Positions 26,595 to 35,919 of a stretch of DNA of 64,000 nucleotides are shown here, one piece after another. Below the pieces are notes generated by a model that worked only from the letters and a program-made list of their open reading frames with translations, was not told the origin of the DNA and did no database searches. The translations under genes and the position numbers were made by a program. Each line of letters begins with the position of its first letter. Positions within the stretch are counted from its first letter, which is position 1. The stretch comes from Weeksella virosa DSM 16922 (lineage in GTDB: Bacteria; Bacteroidota; Bacteroidia; Flavobacteriales; Weeksellaceae), in contig NC_015144.1 in NCBI RefSeq assembly GCF_000189415.1, positions 1,846,001 through 1,910,000 of the forward strand, read 5' to 3'.

Positions 26595-27971
26595 ATGTTT
26601 CAGAATCTTCAAGATAAATTAGATAAAGCACTACATACCCTAAAAGGGAAAGGACAAATTACAGAAATTAATGTTGCAGAAACAGTAAAAGAGGTGAGAA
26701 GAGCCTTGGTTGATGCCGACGTAAGCTATAAAGTAGCCAAAGAATTTACCGATACCGTTCGTAAAAATGCCATCGGAGAAAACGTGTTAACGTCGTTGAA
26801 TCCCAGTCAATTAATGGTCAAAATCGTTCATGATGAATTGGTGAAGTTAATGGGAGGTGAACATAGCGAGTTAACTATAAGTGCCAATCCTACCATTATT
26901 CTAATTGCCGGTTTACAAGGTTCAGGAAAAACAACTTTTTCTGGTAAGTTAGCCAACTACTTAAAAACGAAGAAGAATAAAAAACCATTACTTGTTGCTG
27001 GTGATGTTTACCGTCCGGCGGCAATCAACCAGTTGAAAGTTTTAGGAGAGCAGATTGGCGTAGAGGTATATGCCGAAGAAGAAAATAAAAATCCGGTAGA
27101 GATTGCAGAAAAAGCAATTGCCTATGCAAAACAAAACGGAAACAATGTCATCATACTCGATACGGCTGGTCGCTTGGCTGTGGATCAGGAAATGATGGAT
27201 GAAATCCGTCGAGTTCACGCTGCAACAAATCCTACCGAAACCCTTTTCGTGGTCGATTCTATGACCGGTCAAGATGCGGTGAATACAGCAAGAGCTTTCA
27301 ACGATGTGTTGGATTATAGTGGTGTTGTGTTGACTAAATTAGACGGTGATACGCGTGGTGGTGCTGCATTGACCATCAAAACTGTGGTAGATAAACCCAT
27401 CAAATTTATTTCTACCGGAGAAAAAATGGAAGCCCTAGATTTGTTCTACCCAAGTCGTATGGCCGATCGTATTTTGGGCATGGGTGACGTGGTTTCGCTA
27501 GTAGAAAGAGCGCAAGAACAGTTTGATGAAGAAGAGGCAAGACGTCTACAAAAGAAAATTGCAAAGAATAATTTCGATTTTGATGATTTCCTAAAGCAGA
27601 TTCAGCAAATCAAGAGAATGGGGAACATGAAAGATTTAGTTGGGATGATTCCTGGAGCAGGAAAAGCCTTAAAAGATGTCGAAATTAATGATGACGCATT
27701 CAAAGGAGTAGAAGCAATTATTCATTCGATGACTCCACAAGAAAGGAAAAACCCAAAAATAATCGATAATTCGAGAAAAAATAGAATAGCAAAAGGCTCA
27801 GGAACCTCCATACAAGAAGTTAATCAATTACTAAAACAATTCTCTGAAATGGGGAAAATGATGAAATTCATTAACTCTTCTCAAGGTAAACGTATGATGG
27901 AAATGATGTCGAAAAACATGCCTGCCGATGGTTCTTTACCAAAAATGCCAGGTGGTTTCCCGAAATTTTAA
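26595..27971 (+). CDS. ffh: signal recognition particle protein Ffh
   Basis: A 458-residue SRP54 GTPase, which binds SRP RNA and signal sequences and targets proteins to the membrane through FtsY. Residues about 1-90 are the N helical bundle, residues 106-114 the P-loop GLQGSGKTT, then DTAGRL (about residue 190) and TKLDGDTRGG (about 247-256). From about residue 300 the methionine-rich M domain runs to the end (GKMMKFINSS, GKRMMEMMSKNM). Length and domain order are normal. It is flanked by terminators, so it is probably monocistronic. Confidence 0.98.
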   Translation: MFQNLQDKLDKALHTLKGKGQITEINVAETVKEVRRALVDADVSYKVAKEFTDTVRKNAIGENVLTSLNPSQLMVKIVHDELVKLMGGEHSELTISANPTIILIAGLQGSGKTTFSGKLANYLKTKKNKKPLLVAGDVYRPAAINQLKVLGEQIGVEVYAEEENKNPVEIAEKAIAYAKQNGNNVIILDTAGRLAVDQEMMDEIRRVHAATNPTETLFVVDSMTGQDAVNTARAFNDVLDYSGVVLTKLDGDTRGGAALTIKTVVDKPIKFISTGEKMEALDLFYPSRMADRILGMGDVVSLVERAQEQFDEEEARRLQKKIAKNNFDFDDFLKQIQQIKRMGNMKDLVGMIPGAGKALKDVEINDDAFKGVEAIIHSMTPQERKNPKIIDNSRKNRIAKGSGTSIQEVNQLLKQFSEMGKMMKFINSSQGKRMMEMMSKNMPADGSLPKMPGGFPKF

Positions 27972-28010
27972 CATAAATTTTCACCATCCTTCTAAGACAA
28001 TGAACACACC

Positions 28011-28049
28011 AAAAAGGACAGAAGCATTTGCGTTTGCTGTCCTTTTTTT
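28011..28049 (+). terminator. intrinsic terminator after ffh
   Basis: An 11-bp stem AAAAAGGACAG/CTGTCCTTTTT around a 15-base loop, ending in a T-run. Confidence 0.9.
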
Positions 28050-28078
28050 GTACCTTTTCTTATAGCAAATCATCGTAA

Positions 28079-28489
28079 ATGAAGATCTATCACTCGAAAC
28101 TAAGTCCGGCAATTCTTTTTCTCATTGTACTTGTTTTTGCTATTAGCATTTTCGCAGCTATGAACAGTCATGCCAGTGTTTTGTCTATTTCTTTCGGTGT
28201 TGTTCTTCCGATAATTCTAATATTCGTTGTGCTAACGACCATTACCTATACTGTGAAAGAAGGCGAATTACAAGTGCGAGTTGCTGGTTTTTTGTATAGA
28301 AGAATACCAGTAAGAACCATCAGAAAAATAGAAAAAACAAGAACCATCCTTAGTGCTCCCGCAGCTTCTCTCGATCGGATAATTCTTTACTATAATCGGT
28401 GGGATGAAATTGTTTTATCGCCCAAAGATAAAGAACAATTTATTGCAGATTTGCAAGAAGAAAATCCTTCTATAGAAGTCAATTTGTAG
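28079..28489 (+). CDS. membrane protein with bacterial PH domain
   Basis: A 136-residue protein with two hydrophobic segments (about residues 10-28 and 35-56) followed by a small PH-like domain (YTVKEGELQVRVAGFL, RKIEKTRTILSAPAAS, IVLSPKDKEQFIADL). This matches the bPH family seen in many Bacteroidota, whose function is not established. ATG at 28079 lies 30 bases after the ffh terminator. No close operon partner. Confidence 0.75.
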   Translation: MKIYHSKLSPAILFLIVLVFAISIFAAMNSHASVLSISFGVVLPIILIFVVLTTITYTVKEGELQVRVAGFLYRRIPVRTIRKIEKTRTILSAPAASLDRIILYYNRWDEIVLSPKDKEQFIADLQEENPSIEVNL

Positions 28490-28552
28490 AATTGCATCTC
28501 GGTTTTTTGATGATTATTCTGTAGGAAAGTAGTTTTTTGGTTCGTAAGCGCT

Positions 28553-28560
28553 TATTTTTG
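28553..28560 (+). promoter_or_regulatory. -7 box for the small AAA ATPase
   Basis: TATTTTTG matches TAnnTTTG, 18 bases before the ATG at 28579. A TTTG lies upstream, but the 13-base spacing is too short for a standard -33. Confidence 0.45.
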
Positions 28561-28578
28561 TAAAATCAATAAAACAGT

Positions 28579-29295
28579 ATGCAGATTTATGATTTGATTA
28601 TATCTCAGGACGAAGCTATATCGCTCGATGATGTATTCATTGAAGAAGAATACCGAGAGAAAATACAGCGCTTTGTGAAAGAACATTCTTATCGAGAAAA
28701 ATTAATAGAATTAGGTTTAGAAGTCGATCACAAGATTATGCTCTACGGAGCATCGGGTTGTGGAAAAACAATGACGGCAAAAGCCATCGGTAATGCGTTG
28801 GGTAAAAAAGTTTTGATTCTAAATCTAAGTAATATTGTCTGTGCTCGTATCGGAGAAACCTCTCAAAATCTCAAACAAATATTCGACAAAGCAAAAAGAG
28901 AAAAAGCCATATTGTTTCTTGATGAGTTTGATTTACTTGGGAAATCTAGAACTTATGATGATCAAGATGTCGGAGAAATGAAACGTTTGGTCAACGTCAT
29001 TATACAACAAATAGACTTATTGAGTTCGGACGTAATTCTGATATGCGCCACAAACCATGCAGAAATGATAGATACGGCTCTTTGGCGTAGATTTCAATTG
29101 AGGATTCCGTACCAGTTGCCCGACCGCGAAGCGTTGGATGATTACTACCAATCGTTACGAAAATCTTTTCCTGTCGAACTTCCTACGTTCGATTTGCTTT
29201 ATGATATTTCTTACGCAGAAGCCAAAGATTATTGGCTAACCGAAGTAAAAAAACATTTAATTGCTGCTTGGGAAAAAGATAAAGAATATCTATAA
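28579..29295 (+). CDS. small stand-alone AAA+ ATPase
   Basis: A 238-residue AAA+ ATPase consisting of little more than the ATPase core. Walker A GASGCGKT lies at about residues 56-63, Walker B AILFLDEFD at about 110-118, sensor 1 ICATNHAE at about 156-163, and an arginine-finger-like WRRFQ at about 169-173. An N-terminal segment of about 50 residues precedes the core. It resembles the ATPases annotated as SpoVK/FtsH-like in defence or phage contexts and in many plain genomes; here no protease, nuclease or partner gene lies next to it. The role is unknown. Confidence 0.85.
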   Translation: MQIYDLIISQDEAISLDDVFIEEEYREKIQRFVKEHSYREKLIELGLEVDHKIMLYGASGCGKTMTAKAIGNALGKKVLILNLSNIVCARIGETSQNLKQIFDKAKREKAILFLDEFDLLGKSRTYDDQDVGEMKRLVNVIIQQIDLLSSDVILICATNHAEMIDTALWRRFQLRIPYQLPDREALDDYYQSLRKSFPVELPTFDLLYDISYAEAKDYWLTEVKKHLIAAWEKDKEYL

Positions 29296-29431
29296 AATTC
29301 ATTGTATTTTTAAGAAGGAAATAAATTCTTTTTCTCTGAATCTTGATAAAAATATCGTTTGGATGATGAAGAAAAACTTTATCAAGTCAATAGAATTTCC
29401 TAACTTTATTACTTAATACCGAAAACTATCT

Positions 29432-31678
29432 ATGGCGGAACCTTTTGTAATAACGGAAGAACAACTCGAAAAAGAAAACGTAGAGATTGCACGTCTCTAT
29501 AAAGAAATGCTCAAAAATACGTATATCACCTTATCAGACGAAGATAAAAAATTGATTCGTAGAGCGTTTGATTTAGCAGTAGATGCACACAAAGATCAAC
29601 GTAGAAAAACAGGAGAACCTTATATCTATCATCCGATTGCAGTAGCAAAAATCGTTGCCGATGAAATTGGTTTGGGTGCAACTTCTATTGCCGCAGCTCT
29701 AATGCACGATGTTGTAGAAGATACCGATTATACATTAGAAGATATAGAAAAACTTTTTGGTAAGAAAATTGCCAAAATTATCGACGGTCTAACCAAAATT
29801 TCCGTTCTCAACAAACAAGAAGTTTCGATACAATCAGAAAATTATCGTAAGCTCTTGCTTACTTTATCAGAAGATGTCCGGGTAATCCTAATAAAAATAG
29901 CCGATCGCTTGCACAATATGCGTACACTCGACAGTATGCGAGAAGATAAACAACTAAAAATAGCATCTGAAACGGTTTTTATATATGCACCTCTGGCACA
30001 CAGAATGGGTTTGTATAATATAAAATCTGAGTTGGAAGATCTGAGTTTACGCTATACCAAGCCCGAAGCATATTTCAGTATCGAGCAAAAAATGACCCAA
30101 TCGAAAGAAGAACGCGAAGCGTATATCAAGAATTTTACTGATATCATTAGCGATAAATTACGCGAAGAAGGTTTAGAATTCGAAATCAAAGGTCGTTCTA
30201 AATCAATCAACTCGATTTATCGTAAAATGACCAATCAGAATATTACTTTCGAAGAGGTATTCGATCTTTTTGCAATTAGAATTATATACCGTTCAGATCG
30301 CAAGAATGAAAAGTTTATTGCCTGGAAAATCTACTCTATCGTGACGGATATCTTCACACCGAATCCTAAAAGAATGCGCGATTGGATTACCACTCCCAAA
30401 TCTACCGGATACGAGTCTTTACACATAACGGTTATCGGACCTATGGCTCGTTGGGTAGAAGTACAAATCCGTTCAGAGAGAATGGATGAAATCGCAGAGA
30501 AAGGTATTGCGGCACATTATAAATACAAAGAAAATAAAGGAGCAGACGAAGATGATACTAATGTGGATCGCTGGATACGACAGGTGAGAGATATGCTCGA
30601 TAACAATGATACACAAGATGCAATAGAGTTTATGGATAACTTCAAATTCAATCTCTATGCAAAAGAAATTTATGTGTTTACACCAAAAGGAGATTTATTT
30701 TCGTTGCCAAAAGGATCTTGTTCACTCGATTTTGCATATGCCATTCACTCGAATATTGGCGACCATTGTTTGGGTGCAAAAGTTAACGGTAAGCTCTTTC
30801 CACTAAGTCATCAATTACAAAGTGGAGATCAGGTAGAGATCATTACATCGGTTCAGCAAAAACCTAAAATGGAATGGTTAGACTATGTGATGACCAGTAA
30901 AGCACGCTCGAAAATTAAAGCTTCTTTGAACTCGGAAAAAAGAAAAATTTCGGAGGAAGGAAAAGAAATTTTGATACGAAAATTACGCCATCTAAAAGTT
31001 GATTTCAACGAAAGAACGCTCAATAAAATTCAAACATTTTTCAGACTAACCAATAGTCAAGACGTATTTTATAATGTTGCAACCGGGGTGATAAGTAATA
31101 AAGATCTGAAGCGATTTGTTGATTCGCAAACAGGTTTCACAGCTATGTGGAATAGAATAAGAAAAACAGCTATTCCATTGCCAATCAACTCGAAAGAAAA
31201 TAAAACGAATGAACATGTAGAGTTAGATAGTTTGGTTTTTGGTCCGGATGAAGAGCATCTCGACTACGAATTATCGCAATGTTGTCATCCAATTCCTGGC
31301 GATAAAGTTTTTGGCTTTATTACGGTCGGAAATGGGATAAAAGTCCATAAATACGATTGTCCGAATGCAGTTTCTTTACAAGCAAACTATGCCTATCGCA
31401 TTATCAAAGCAACGTGGATAGATTCTACAAAAAAAGATTTCAAAGCCATTCTCAATCTAGAAGGATTGGACCGTTCTGGGATGATTAGTGATATTACCTT
31501 GGTAATTTCTAAGAATAATTCCATCAATATGACCAATATAAATTTCTCTGAACAGGCTGGAGTTTTCCAAGGAATTATTTCTCTTCTAGTAAAAAATAAA
31601 GAACAATTAGAGCATGTAATTGATGAGCTAAAAAAAGTAGAAGGTGTGAAGCATGTCCATCGAACGTATAAAAAATAA
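29432..31678 (+). CDS. relA: bifunctional (p)ppGpp synthetase/hydrolase RelA/SpoT
   Basis: A 748-residue Rsh enzyme controlling the stringent response. The hydrolase HD domain keeps its metal ligands (H67 in YHPIA, H92-D93 in MHDVVEDT), so hydrolysis should be active. The synthetase domain follows (GRSKSINSIYRKM, LFAIRIIY, VEVQIRSERMDEIAE), then a TGS domain (about residues 412-472, VFTPKGDLFSLP) and a C-terminal ACT domain (about 675-748). Length and domain order are typical for the single long Rsh of Bacteroidota. A bidirectional terminator follows at once. Confidence 0.96.
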   Translation: MAEPFVITEEQLEKENVEIARLYKEMLKNTYITLSDEDKKLIRRAFDLAVDAHKDQRRKTGEPYIYHPIAVAKIVADEIGLGATSIAAALMHDVVEDTDYTLEDIEKLFGKKIAKIIDGLTKISVLNKQEVSIQSENYRKLLLTLSEDVRVILIKIADRLHNMRTLDSMREDKQLKIASETVFIYAPLAHRMGLYNIKSELEDLSLRYTKPEAYFSIEQKMTQSKEEREAYIKNFTDIISDKLREEGLEFEIKGRSKSINSIYRKMTNQNITFEEVFDLFAIRIIYRSDRKNEKFIAWKIYSIVTDIFTPNPKRMRDWITTPKSTGYESLHITVIGPMARWVEVQIRSERMDEIAEKGIAAHYKYKENKGADEDDTNVDRWIRQVRDMLDNNDTQDAIEFMDNFKFNLYAKEIYVFTPKGDLFSLPKGSCSLDFAYAIHSNIGDHCLGAKVNGKLFPLSHQLQSGDQVEIITSVQQKPKMEWLDYVMTSKARSKIKASLNSEKRKISEEGKEILIRKLRHLKVDFNERTLNKIQTFFRLTNSQDVFYNVATGVISNKDLKRFVDSQTGFTAMWNRIRKTAIPLPINSKENKTNEHVELDSLVFGPDEEHLDYELSQCCHPIPGDKVFGFITVGNGIKVHKYDCPNAVSLQANYAYRIIKATWIDSTKKDFKAILNLEGLDRSGMISDITLVISKNNSINMTNINFSEQAGVFQGIISLLVKNKEQLEHVIDELKKVEGVKHVHRTYKK

Positions 31679-31710
31679 AAAAAGTAGTCGGATTTTCGAC
31701 TACTTTTTTT
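31677..31710. terminator. bidirectional terminator between relA and the subtilase gene
   Basis: A stem AAAAAAAGTAGTCG/CGACTACTTTTTTT with a 6-base loop; its first bases overlap the relA stop codon. Symmetric A- and T-runs serve both convergent genes. Confidence 0.92.
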
Positions 31711-31727
31711 ATTTACAAATAGGGTAA

Positions 31728-33335
31728 TTAGTTTAGTTTTTTGGTTTTGTACATTTTCTCAGCCAATTGTACAGCTTTGTATGCATCAACAACCCCACCA
31801 GTTACCGAAAAGTCTGTTAACTGTTCTGATTTGTTTACAGAGTCTAGTATGATTTGTCGAATATCTTTCATTGATAGTTTTGGGTAATGAGCCCAAACCA
31901 AAGCAGCTACCCCTGCAACAGCAGGCGAAGCCATTGAGGTTCCACTGTTCGACTCGTATTTTCCTTCTCTGGTCGGTACAGTCGAATAAATATCAGATCC
32001 TGGGGCAAAAACATCAACTGACTTTTTTCCGTAATTAGAAAAGTCAGAACGTAAATTCATTGGGTTCATGGTAGAAGATCCTACCGTAATTACGTTGCTA
32101 GAAACCCTGTCACCTTTATCATTGAAGACGGTAGGATAATGAACTTCTTTGTCGATATCTACATTGTCATTACCAGCAGCTTTTATTAATAAAACACCTT
32201 TAGAGTCTGCATATTTGAAGGCATCCCAAACTTTTTCTTTATGAGGTGAATAGGATTTACCGAAAGACATATTCAAGATTTTTGCACCGTTGTCTACTGC
32301 GTATAGAATAGCGTTGACGACATCTTTATCTCGCTCATCACCATTAGGTACCGTACGTACACTCATGATTTTTACATAACCATCTCCGGCAATTCCGTCT
32401 ATCCCTATTCCATTATTTCGTTTGGCAGCAATTATACCAGAAACATGAGATCCGTGATTAGAATCAGGGCCATCTACATTATTGTTACCGTAGTGTTTTT
32501 GTTTGATATCTGCATAATCATCCCCAACAACTTTTCGGAAATCCTCTTTTGTGTTGTAATGGTATTTTACTTGGTCCCCAAAATTTTTTACAGCTCCTTC
32601 TAATTCTTTTGTCATTTCTTTAGCAAATTCACTCATGGTTTTATTCAACCAAACCTCTTCAGGAACCATTGCAAATAATTGCAAGAAATTTGCATTTTGG
32701 GGGTCTTTTGCGCTGAATTCTTGTAAGCTTTCTGCTGTCAACTTAGTATCCCCTAAAGCTTCTACAAGCTTATTAAGAGGAACTCTTAGATTCTCAAGGT
32801 AAGAAGAATATTCCGTTTCGTTTTGTTTTGCAGTAGCTAATTTTTTTTCATATTCTGCTTTTATTTTTTTGAAAGCTTCGTATTCTTCAGGATGTTTTTT
32901 GATGTTCTCATTGGCTTTAGGACCTTCGAAAAGTTTACGTTGCTCAATATATAAGCGTGTCAATTCCATCGTATCTCCATCAACATTGCCGTTCGGGCCA
33001 CCAATAAAATTCCACCCATGTATATCGTCTATATAGCCGTTTTTGTCGTCATCTTTATTGTTTGCTGTTTCTTTAGCATTTACATAAATATTATCTTTGA
33101 GGTCTTCATGCGTAACTTCTACACCCGAATCCAAAACCCCCACAACAAGCGTTACAGGTTTTCTGTTTTTTGATTTAACGAAGTCTAATGCCTTTTGAGT
33201 ATTTACTCCATAAACACCCGTTTCTTCTAAGCTTGCATGCTGCCATGCACGAGGATCAACTTCTGTTTTCGTTTGAGCAAAAGCTGATGTAGAAATAAAT
33301 AAGGCCAAGCCTAAGCTTAAAAATAATTTTTTCAT
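31728..33335 (-). CDS. exported subtilisin-like serine protease (S8) with a long insertion
   Basis: A 535-residue protein. I start it at ATG 33335 because this gives a clean signal peptide (MKKLFLSLGLALFISTSAFA); the longer frame to 33389 begins without one. The triad is visible: D69 in VVGVLDSGV, H294 in SNHGSHVSG and S467 in SGTSMASP, with oxyanion N389 in AAGND. The Asp-to-His distance of about 225 residues is far longer than in classic subtilisins and is filled by a charged, helical insertion (about residues 120-285). No T9SS sorting domain is visible at the C-terminus. Secreted or periplasmic; substrate unknown. Confidence 0.93.
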   Translation of the reverse strand: MKKLFLSLGLALFISTSAFAQTKTEVDPRAWQHASLEETGVYGVNTQKALDFVKSKNRKPVTLVVGVLDSGVEVTHEDLKDNIYVNAKETANNKDDDKNGYIDDIHGWNFIGGPNGNVDGDTMELTRLYIEQRKLFEGPKANENIKKHPEEYEAFKKIKAEYEKKLATAKQNETEYSSYLENLRVPLNKLVEALGDTKLTAESLQEFSAKDPQNANFLQLFAMVPEEVWLNKTMSEFAKEMTKELEGAVKNFGDQVKYHYNTKEDFRKVVGDDYADIKQKHYGNNNVDGPDSNHGSHVSGIIAAKRNNGIGIDGIAGDGYVKIMSVRTVPNGDERDKDVVNAILYAVDNGAKILNMSFGKSYSPHKEKVWDAFKYADSKGVLLIKAAGNDNVDIDKEVHYPTVFNDKGDRVSSNVITVGSSTMNPMNLRSDFSNYGKKSVDVFAPGSDIYSTVPTREGKYESNSGTSMASPAVAGVAALVWAHYPKLSMKDIRQIILDSVNKSEQLTDFSVTGGVVDAYKAVQLAEKMYKTKKLN

Positions 33336-33419
33336 TAATTTATAGATTATGTATTTTTTTATAATTATTAAGTTGCAAAATGCATGCAAAATGTTACAAG
33401 ATTTCCAAGAAGATAGTAA

Positions 33420-34340
33420 TTACTTCGAGTATTTATAGTTCAAGGCTTGTAATATTGCCCAAGTTTCTGCATCTAAAACGCCATCATATTTCTCTGGACG
33501 GAAATGGTACTGAAATGCTTGTATTACTTTTTTGGTCTGATCATCCCAAACCCCTGTAATGGCAATGTTGTAACCATACTTAGCCAAGTCATTCTGAAAT
33601 TGTTGGATAAATGTAAACGAAGAAGTATCATAAGGATACTGATATAGGTAACCATTTTTGTCTGCATCATCATACCAGGCACCAACACCGTATTCTAGAT
33701 ACAAGCGTTTCCAAGGAAATTGCGGTCCTGGATCATGTTTTCTACCAGGAGCAACATCAGAGTGCCCAATAACATTGGTCGGTTCTATATTGTATCGGTC
33801 AACAATATCTTTTGTCAGAGCAGCCACTTTCCTGAACTGATATTCTGGATAAGGAACAAAATCAATTCCACCATATTTATTATCATTCGACTTGTTCACA
33901 ATCTCAATTCCAATCGAACTGAAATTGATATTATCCAAGCCTTTCCACTTACTGACTCCTGCATGCCAAGCTCTTTTAGACTCATCAACCAGTGCAAAAA
34001 TTTCATCATCAAAAGAATCTCCTACCACATAATGCGAACTCACTTGTCGTGTAGATAGTACTCGTAAAGACGGTTCTTGATCCATCGAGGTATAATGCAA
34101 AACTACATGTCGTATACGTTCATCTTGGCCAATAGAAGGAAAATAATTCGTGTTTATTTTATAGTCATCTAACTTAGCAAAGCGAGCAACCATTGGCTGT
34201 TCTGTCTTTTTATTGATGAAAACAGTATCTCGTATTACTTTGGTTACCGTTTTGGTTTGCACCTTATTTTTTTGAGTAGCACAAGAGCTTAAAAATAAAA
34301 ATCCACTCAAGGATGCAAGAAGTATGTGTTTATAATTCAT
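33420..34340 (-). CDS. N-acetylmuramoyl-L-alanine amidase lipoprotein with peptidoglycan-binding domain
   Basis: A 306-residue lipoprotein (lipobox LSSC, C19). Residues about 70-225 are an amidase_2 domain of the AmiD type, with zinc-binding HYTSMDQ early and GHSDVAPGRKHDPGP late. Residues about 245-306 are a PG_binding_1 domain (FQNDLAKYGYNI, GVLDAETWAILQAL). It would cut the amide bond between muramic acid and the peptide, probably in wall recycling from the outer membrane side. It lies 84 bases upstream of the subtilase gene on the same strand. Confidence 0.92.
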   Translation of the reverse strand: MNYKHILLASLSGFLFLSSCATQKNKVQTKTVTKVIRDTVFINKKTEQPMVARFAKLDDYKINTNYFPSIGQDERIRHVVLHYTSMDQEPSLRVLSTRQVSSHYVVGDSFDDEIFALVDESKRAWHAGVSKWKGLDNINFSSIGIEIVNKSNDNKYGGIDFVPYPEYQFRKVAALTKDIVDRYNIEPTNVIGHSDVAPGRKHDPGPQFPWKRLYLEYGVGAWYDDADKNGYLYQYPYDTSSFTFIQQFQNDLAKYGYNIAITGVWDDQTKKVIQAFQYHFRPEKYDGVLDAETWAILQALNYKYSK

Positions 34341-34372
34341 TTTATTAACAACTTATTTTATGAGATTAAAAT

Positions 34373-34380
34373 CAAAAGTA
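34373..34380 (-). promoter_or_regulatory. -7 box for the amidase gene
   Basis: Minus-strand TACTTTTG, a TAnnTTTG match 32 bases before the ATG at 34340. Confidence 0.45.
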
Positions 34381-34411
34381 ATGCATTTATTTGATAAATT
34401 TTCTTAAAAGA

Positions 34412-34443
34412 TTTGTAAAGATTGAAATCTCACTTTATATTTG
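34412..34443 (+). promoter_or_regulatory. complete -33/-7 promoter of the tRNA operon
   Basis: TTTG at 34412-34415, a 20-base spacer and TATATTTG at 34436-34443. This is the best full match in the window to the Bacteroidota housekeeping promoter, about 44 bases before the first tRNA. Confidence 0.8.
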
Positions 34444-34487
34444 CAACCGCTTTTAGAGCTAGATTTCTACTAAATTCTAAAAGTGTA

Positions 34488-34571
34488 GGAGAGGTGCCAG
34501 AGTGGTAATGGAGCAGATTGCTAATCTGTCATCGGGTAACCGATGCCAGGGTTCGAGTCCCTGTCTCTCCG
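34488..34571 (+). tRNA. tRNA-Ser (anticodon GCT)
   Basis: An 84-base cloverleaf with a long variable arm. The acceptor stem GGAGAGG pairs with TCTCTCC, the anticodon loop TTGCTAA sits in the stem CAGA/TCTG, and the T-loop is GGTTCGAGTCC. CCA is not encoded. Confidence 0.96.
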
Positions 34572-34575
34572 CTTT

Positions 34576-34650
34576 CGGGGTGTAGCGTAGCCCGGTTATC
34601 GCGCCTGGTTTGGGACCAGGAGGTCGCAGGTTCGAATCCTGCCACCCCGA
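34576..34650 (+). tRNA. tRNA-Pro (anticodon TGG)
   Basis: The acceptor stem CGGGGTG pairs with CACCCCG, the anticodon stem CCTGG/CCAGG encloses TTTGGGA, and the T-arm is GCAGGTTCGAATCCTGC. CCA is not encoded. It starts 4 bases after tRNA-Ser. Confidence 0.97.
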
Positions 34651-34675
34651 CATCCGAGAGGTAAAAGTAGCATTG

Positions 34676-34749
34676 GGTCGCGTAGCTCAGCTGGATAGAG
34701 CATCTGCCTTCTAAGCAGACGGTCAGGGGTTCGAATCCCTTCGCGATCA
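34676..34749 (+). tRNA. tRNA-Arg (anticodon TCT)
   Basis: The acceptor stem GGTCGCG pairs with CGCGATC (one G-T pair), the anticodon stem TCTGC/GCAGA encloses CTTCTAA, and the T-arm is AGGGGTTCGAATCCCTT. CCA is not encoded. Confidence 0.97.
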
Positions 34750-34758
34750 CAAAGTAAG

Positions 34759-34792
34759 AAGCTCAATCACCATTGTGTGTTTGAGCTTTTTT
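34759..34792 (+). terminator. intrinsic terminator of the tRNA operon
   Basis: An 8-bp stem AAGCTCAA/TTGAGCTT with a 14-base loop and a T-run, 9 bases after tRNA-Arg. Confidence 0.85.
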
Positions 34793-34821
34793 GTTTGGTA
34801 ATAACTCATCCTAGTAAAACC

Positions 34822-35919
34822 TTAATCGTTTCCTATATTTTTCCATCGATAATAAGCAGCTACATATACTATGTATTGACTATAACTACTTATTCCTTCT
34901 TGATTGTTGGCTCGTAAATAAACATCATTAAGATTGGAGAAAGCATCGCTTGCTGCACCTAGATATTTTTCTGCGTGCCAACGTTCGTGTTCACGGTCTC
35001 GGACCATCCCGTCTGAGAAATTGTCGAGTATGTTTTTTACATATTCTGGATCTTTATATGCAATGTTGCGTAATGCATTCATCAGTGTTTTGTAGTGGGC
35101 TGAATAAAGTAAATCGATTGATTTTGATTGTTCTGCGATGAGGTAAGCTATAAAATTGGCTTCGTTTTCGGGCGCATAACTTATCAGATGTGCCAATTCA
35201 TGGGCTAGGGTAAATGGACGGCTAAGGTCGGTTGTTTTGTTGTTGTAATTGGCTTCATTGGTGAAAGGATTGTAGTATCCTAGAACCCCTAAATAATTAG
35301 CCAATGAACTGAAAAAACTTGGTTTGAAATTGTTTTTATCTATAACGTATTTACTTTTTAAAAAAGGAAAATATACAAGTTGTTGTTGATCGGATAATAT
35401 GTTTTCTTGTAAAGTTTTTTGATCTTCTTGTAAGATGAAAATTCCGTTTTCGTTTTCTTGCACTTGATTTCGGTAAAATTTTACTAAAGTCAACTCATTT
35501 TCGGCAATCGATTTTAGTTCATCTATCGAAACATCATCTATATAAAAATCGCTTGTAAATGACTTTTTTGCATAATTGATGCCCCAAAAAAGTTGAAAAA
35601 ACCCGAAAAAAGTATTTCCTATCAATAGAATATATACAAGTGTGTTTTTAGTTTCGCAATACTTTTTTTTTACAAGGGTATAAGAAAATCGGTACAAAAA
35701 AAATAACAAACTCGCTCCTAAAAGAAGATAGAAAATTTCTCCGATGGGAATAGAAATACGAGAAAAAATAGAAAGTAGTAAATGATTGATTTTTGGGTAA
35801 ATCGTAACATTATAAAACAATAAAAAGGCAGGCGAACTTTTCAGAATCTGAAAAAAAATCATTTGAAAGGCACCTAGTAATAACAAAGTAATCAAACGTT
35901 GATTAGAGTTGTTTAGCAT
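34822..35919 (-). CDS. DUF3810 membrane protein, putative zinc metallopeptidase
   Basis: A 365-residue protein of the DUF3810 family. The N-terminal third has three hydrophobic segments. The C-terminal part carries HELAHLISYAPENEANF, an HExxH motif with a downstream glutamate, so a gluzincin-like peptidase is plausible but not proven. I start it at ATG 35919; the longer frame begins with a TTG at 35931. The start overlaps the end of the upstream SBF-like transporter gene by 17 bases, so the two are coupled. Confidence 0.82.
   Translation of the reverse strand: MLNNSNQRLITLLLLGAFQMIFFQILKSSPAFLLFYNVTIYPKINHLLLSIFSRISIPIGEIFYLLLGASLLFFLYRFSYTLVKKKYCETKNTLVYILLIGNTFFGFFQLFWGINYAKKSFTSDFYIDDVSIDELKSIAENELTLVKFYRNQVQENENGIFILQEDQKTLQENILSDQQQLVYFPFLKSKYVIDKNNFKPSFFSSLANYLGVLGYYNPFTNEANYNNKTTDLSRPFTLAHELAHLISYAPENEANFIAYLIAEQSKSIDLLYSAHYKTLMNALRNIAYKDPEYVKNILDNFSDGMVRDREHERWHAEKYLGAASDAFSNLNDVYLRANNQEGISSYSQYIVYVAAYYRWKNIGND

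Noticed and set aside
28579-29295. AAA ATPase as part of an anti-phage defence island
   Set aside because: The neighbours are housekeeping (ffh, relA); no nuclease, protease or other defence gene lies nearby.
34529-34750. Minus-strand 73-codon ORF across the tRNA cluster
   Set aside because: It is the antisense translation of three tRNA genes, a known false annotation in tRNA clusters.
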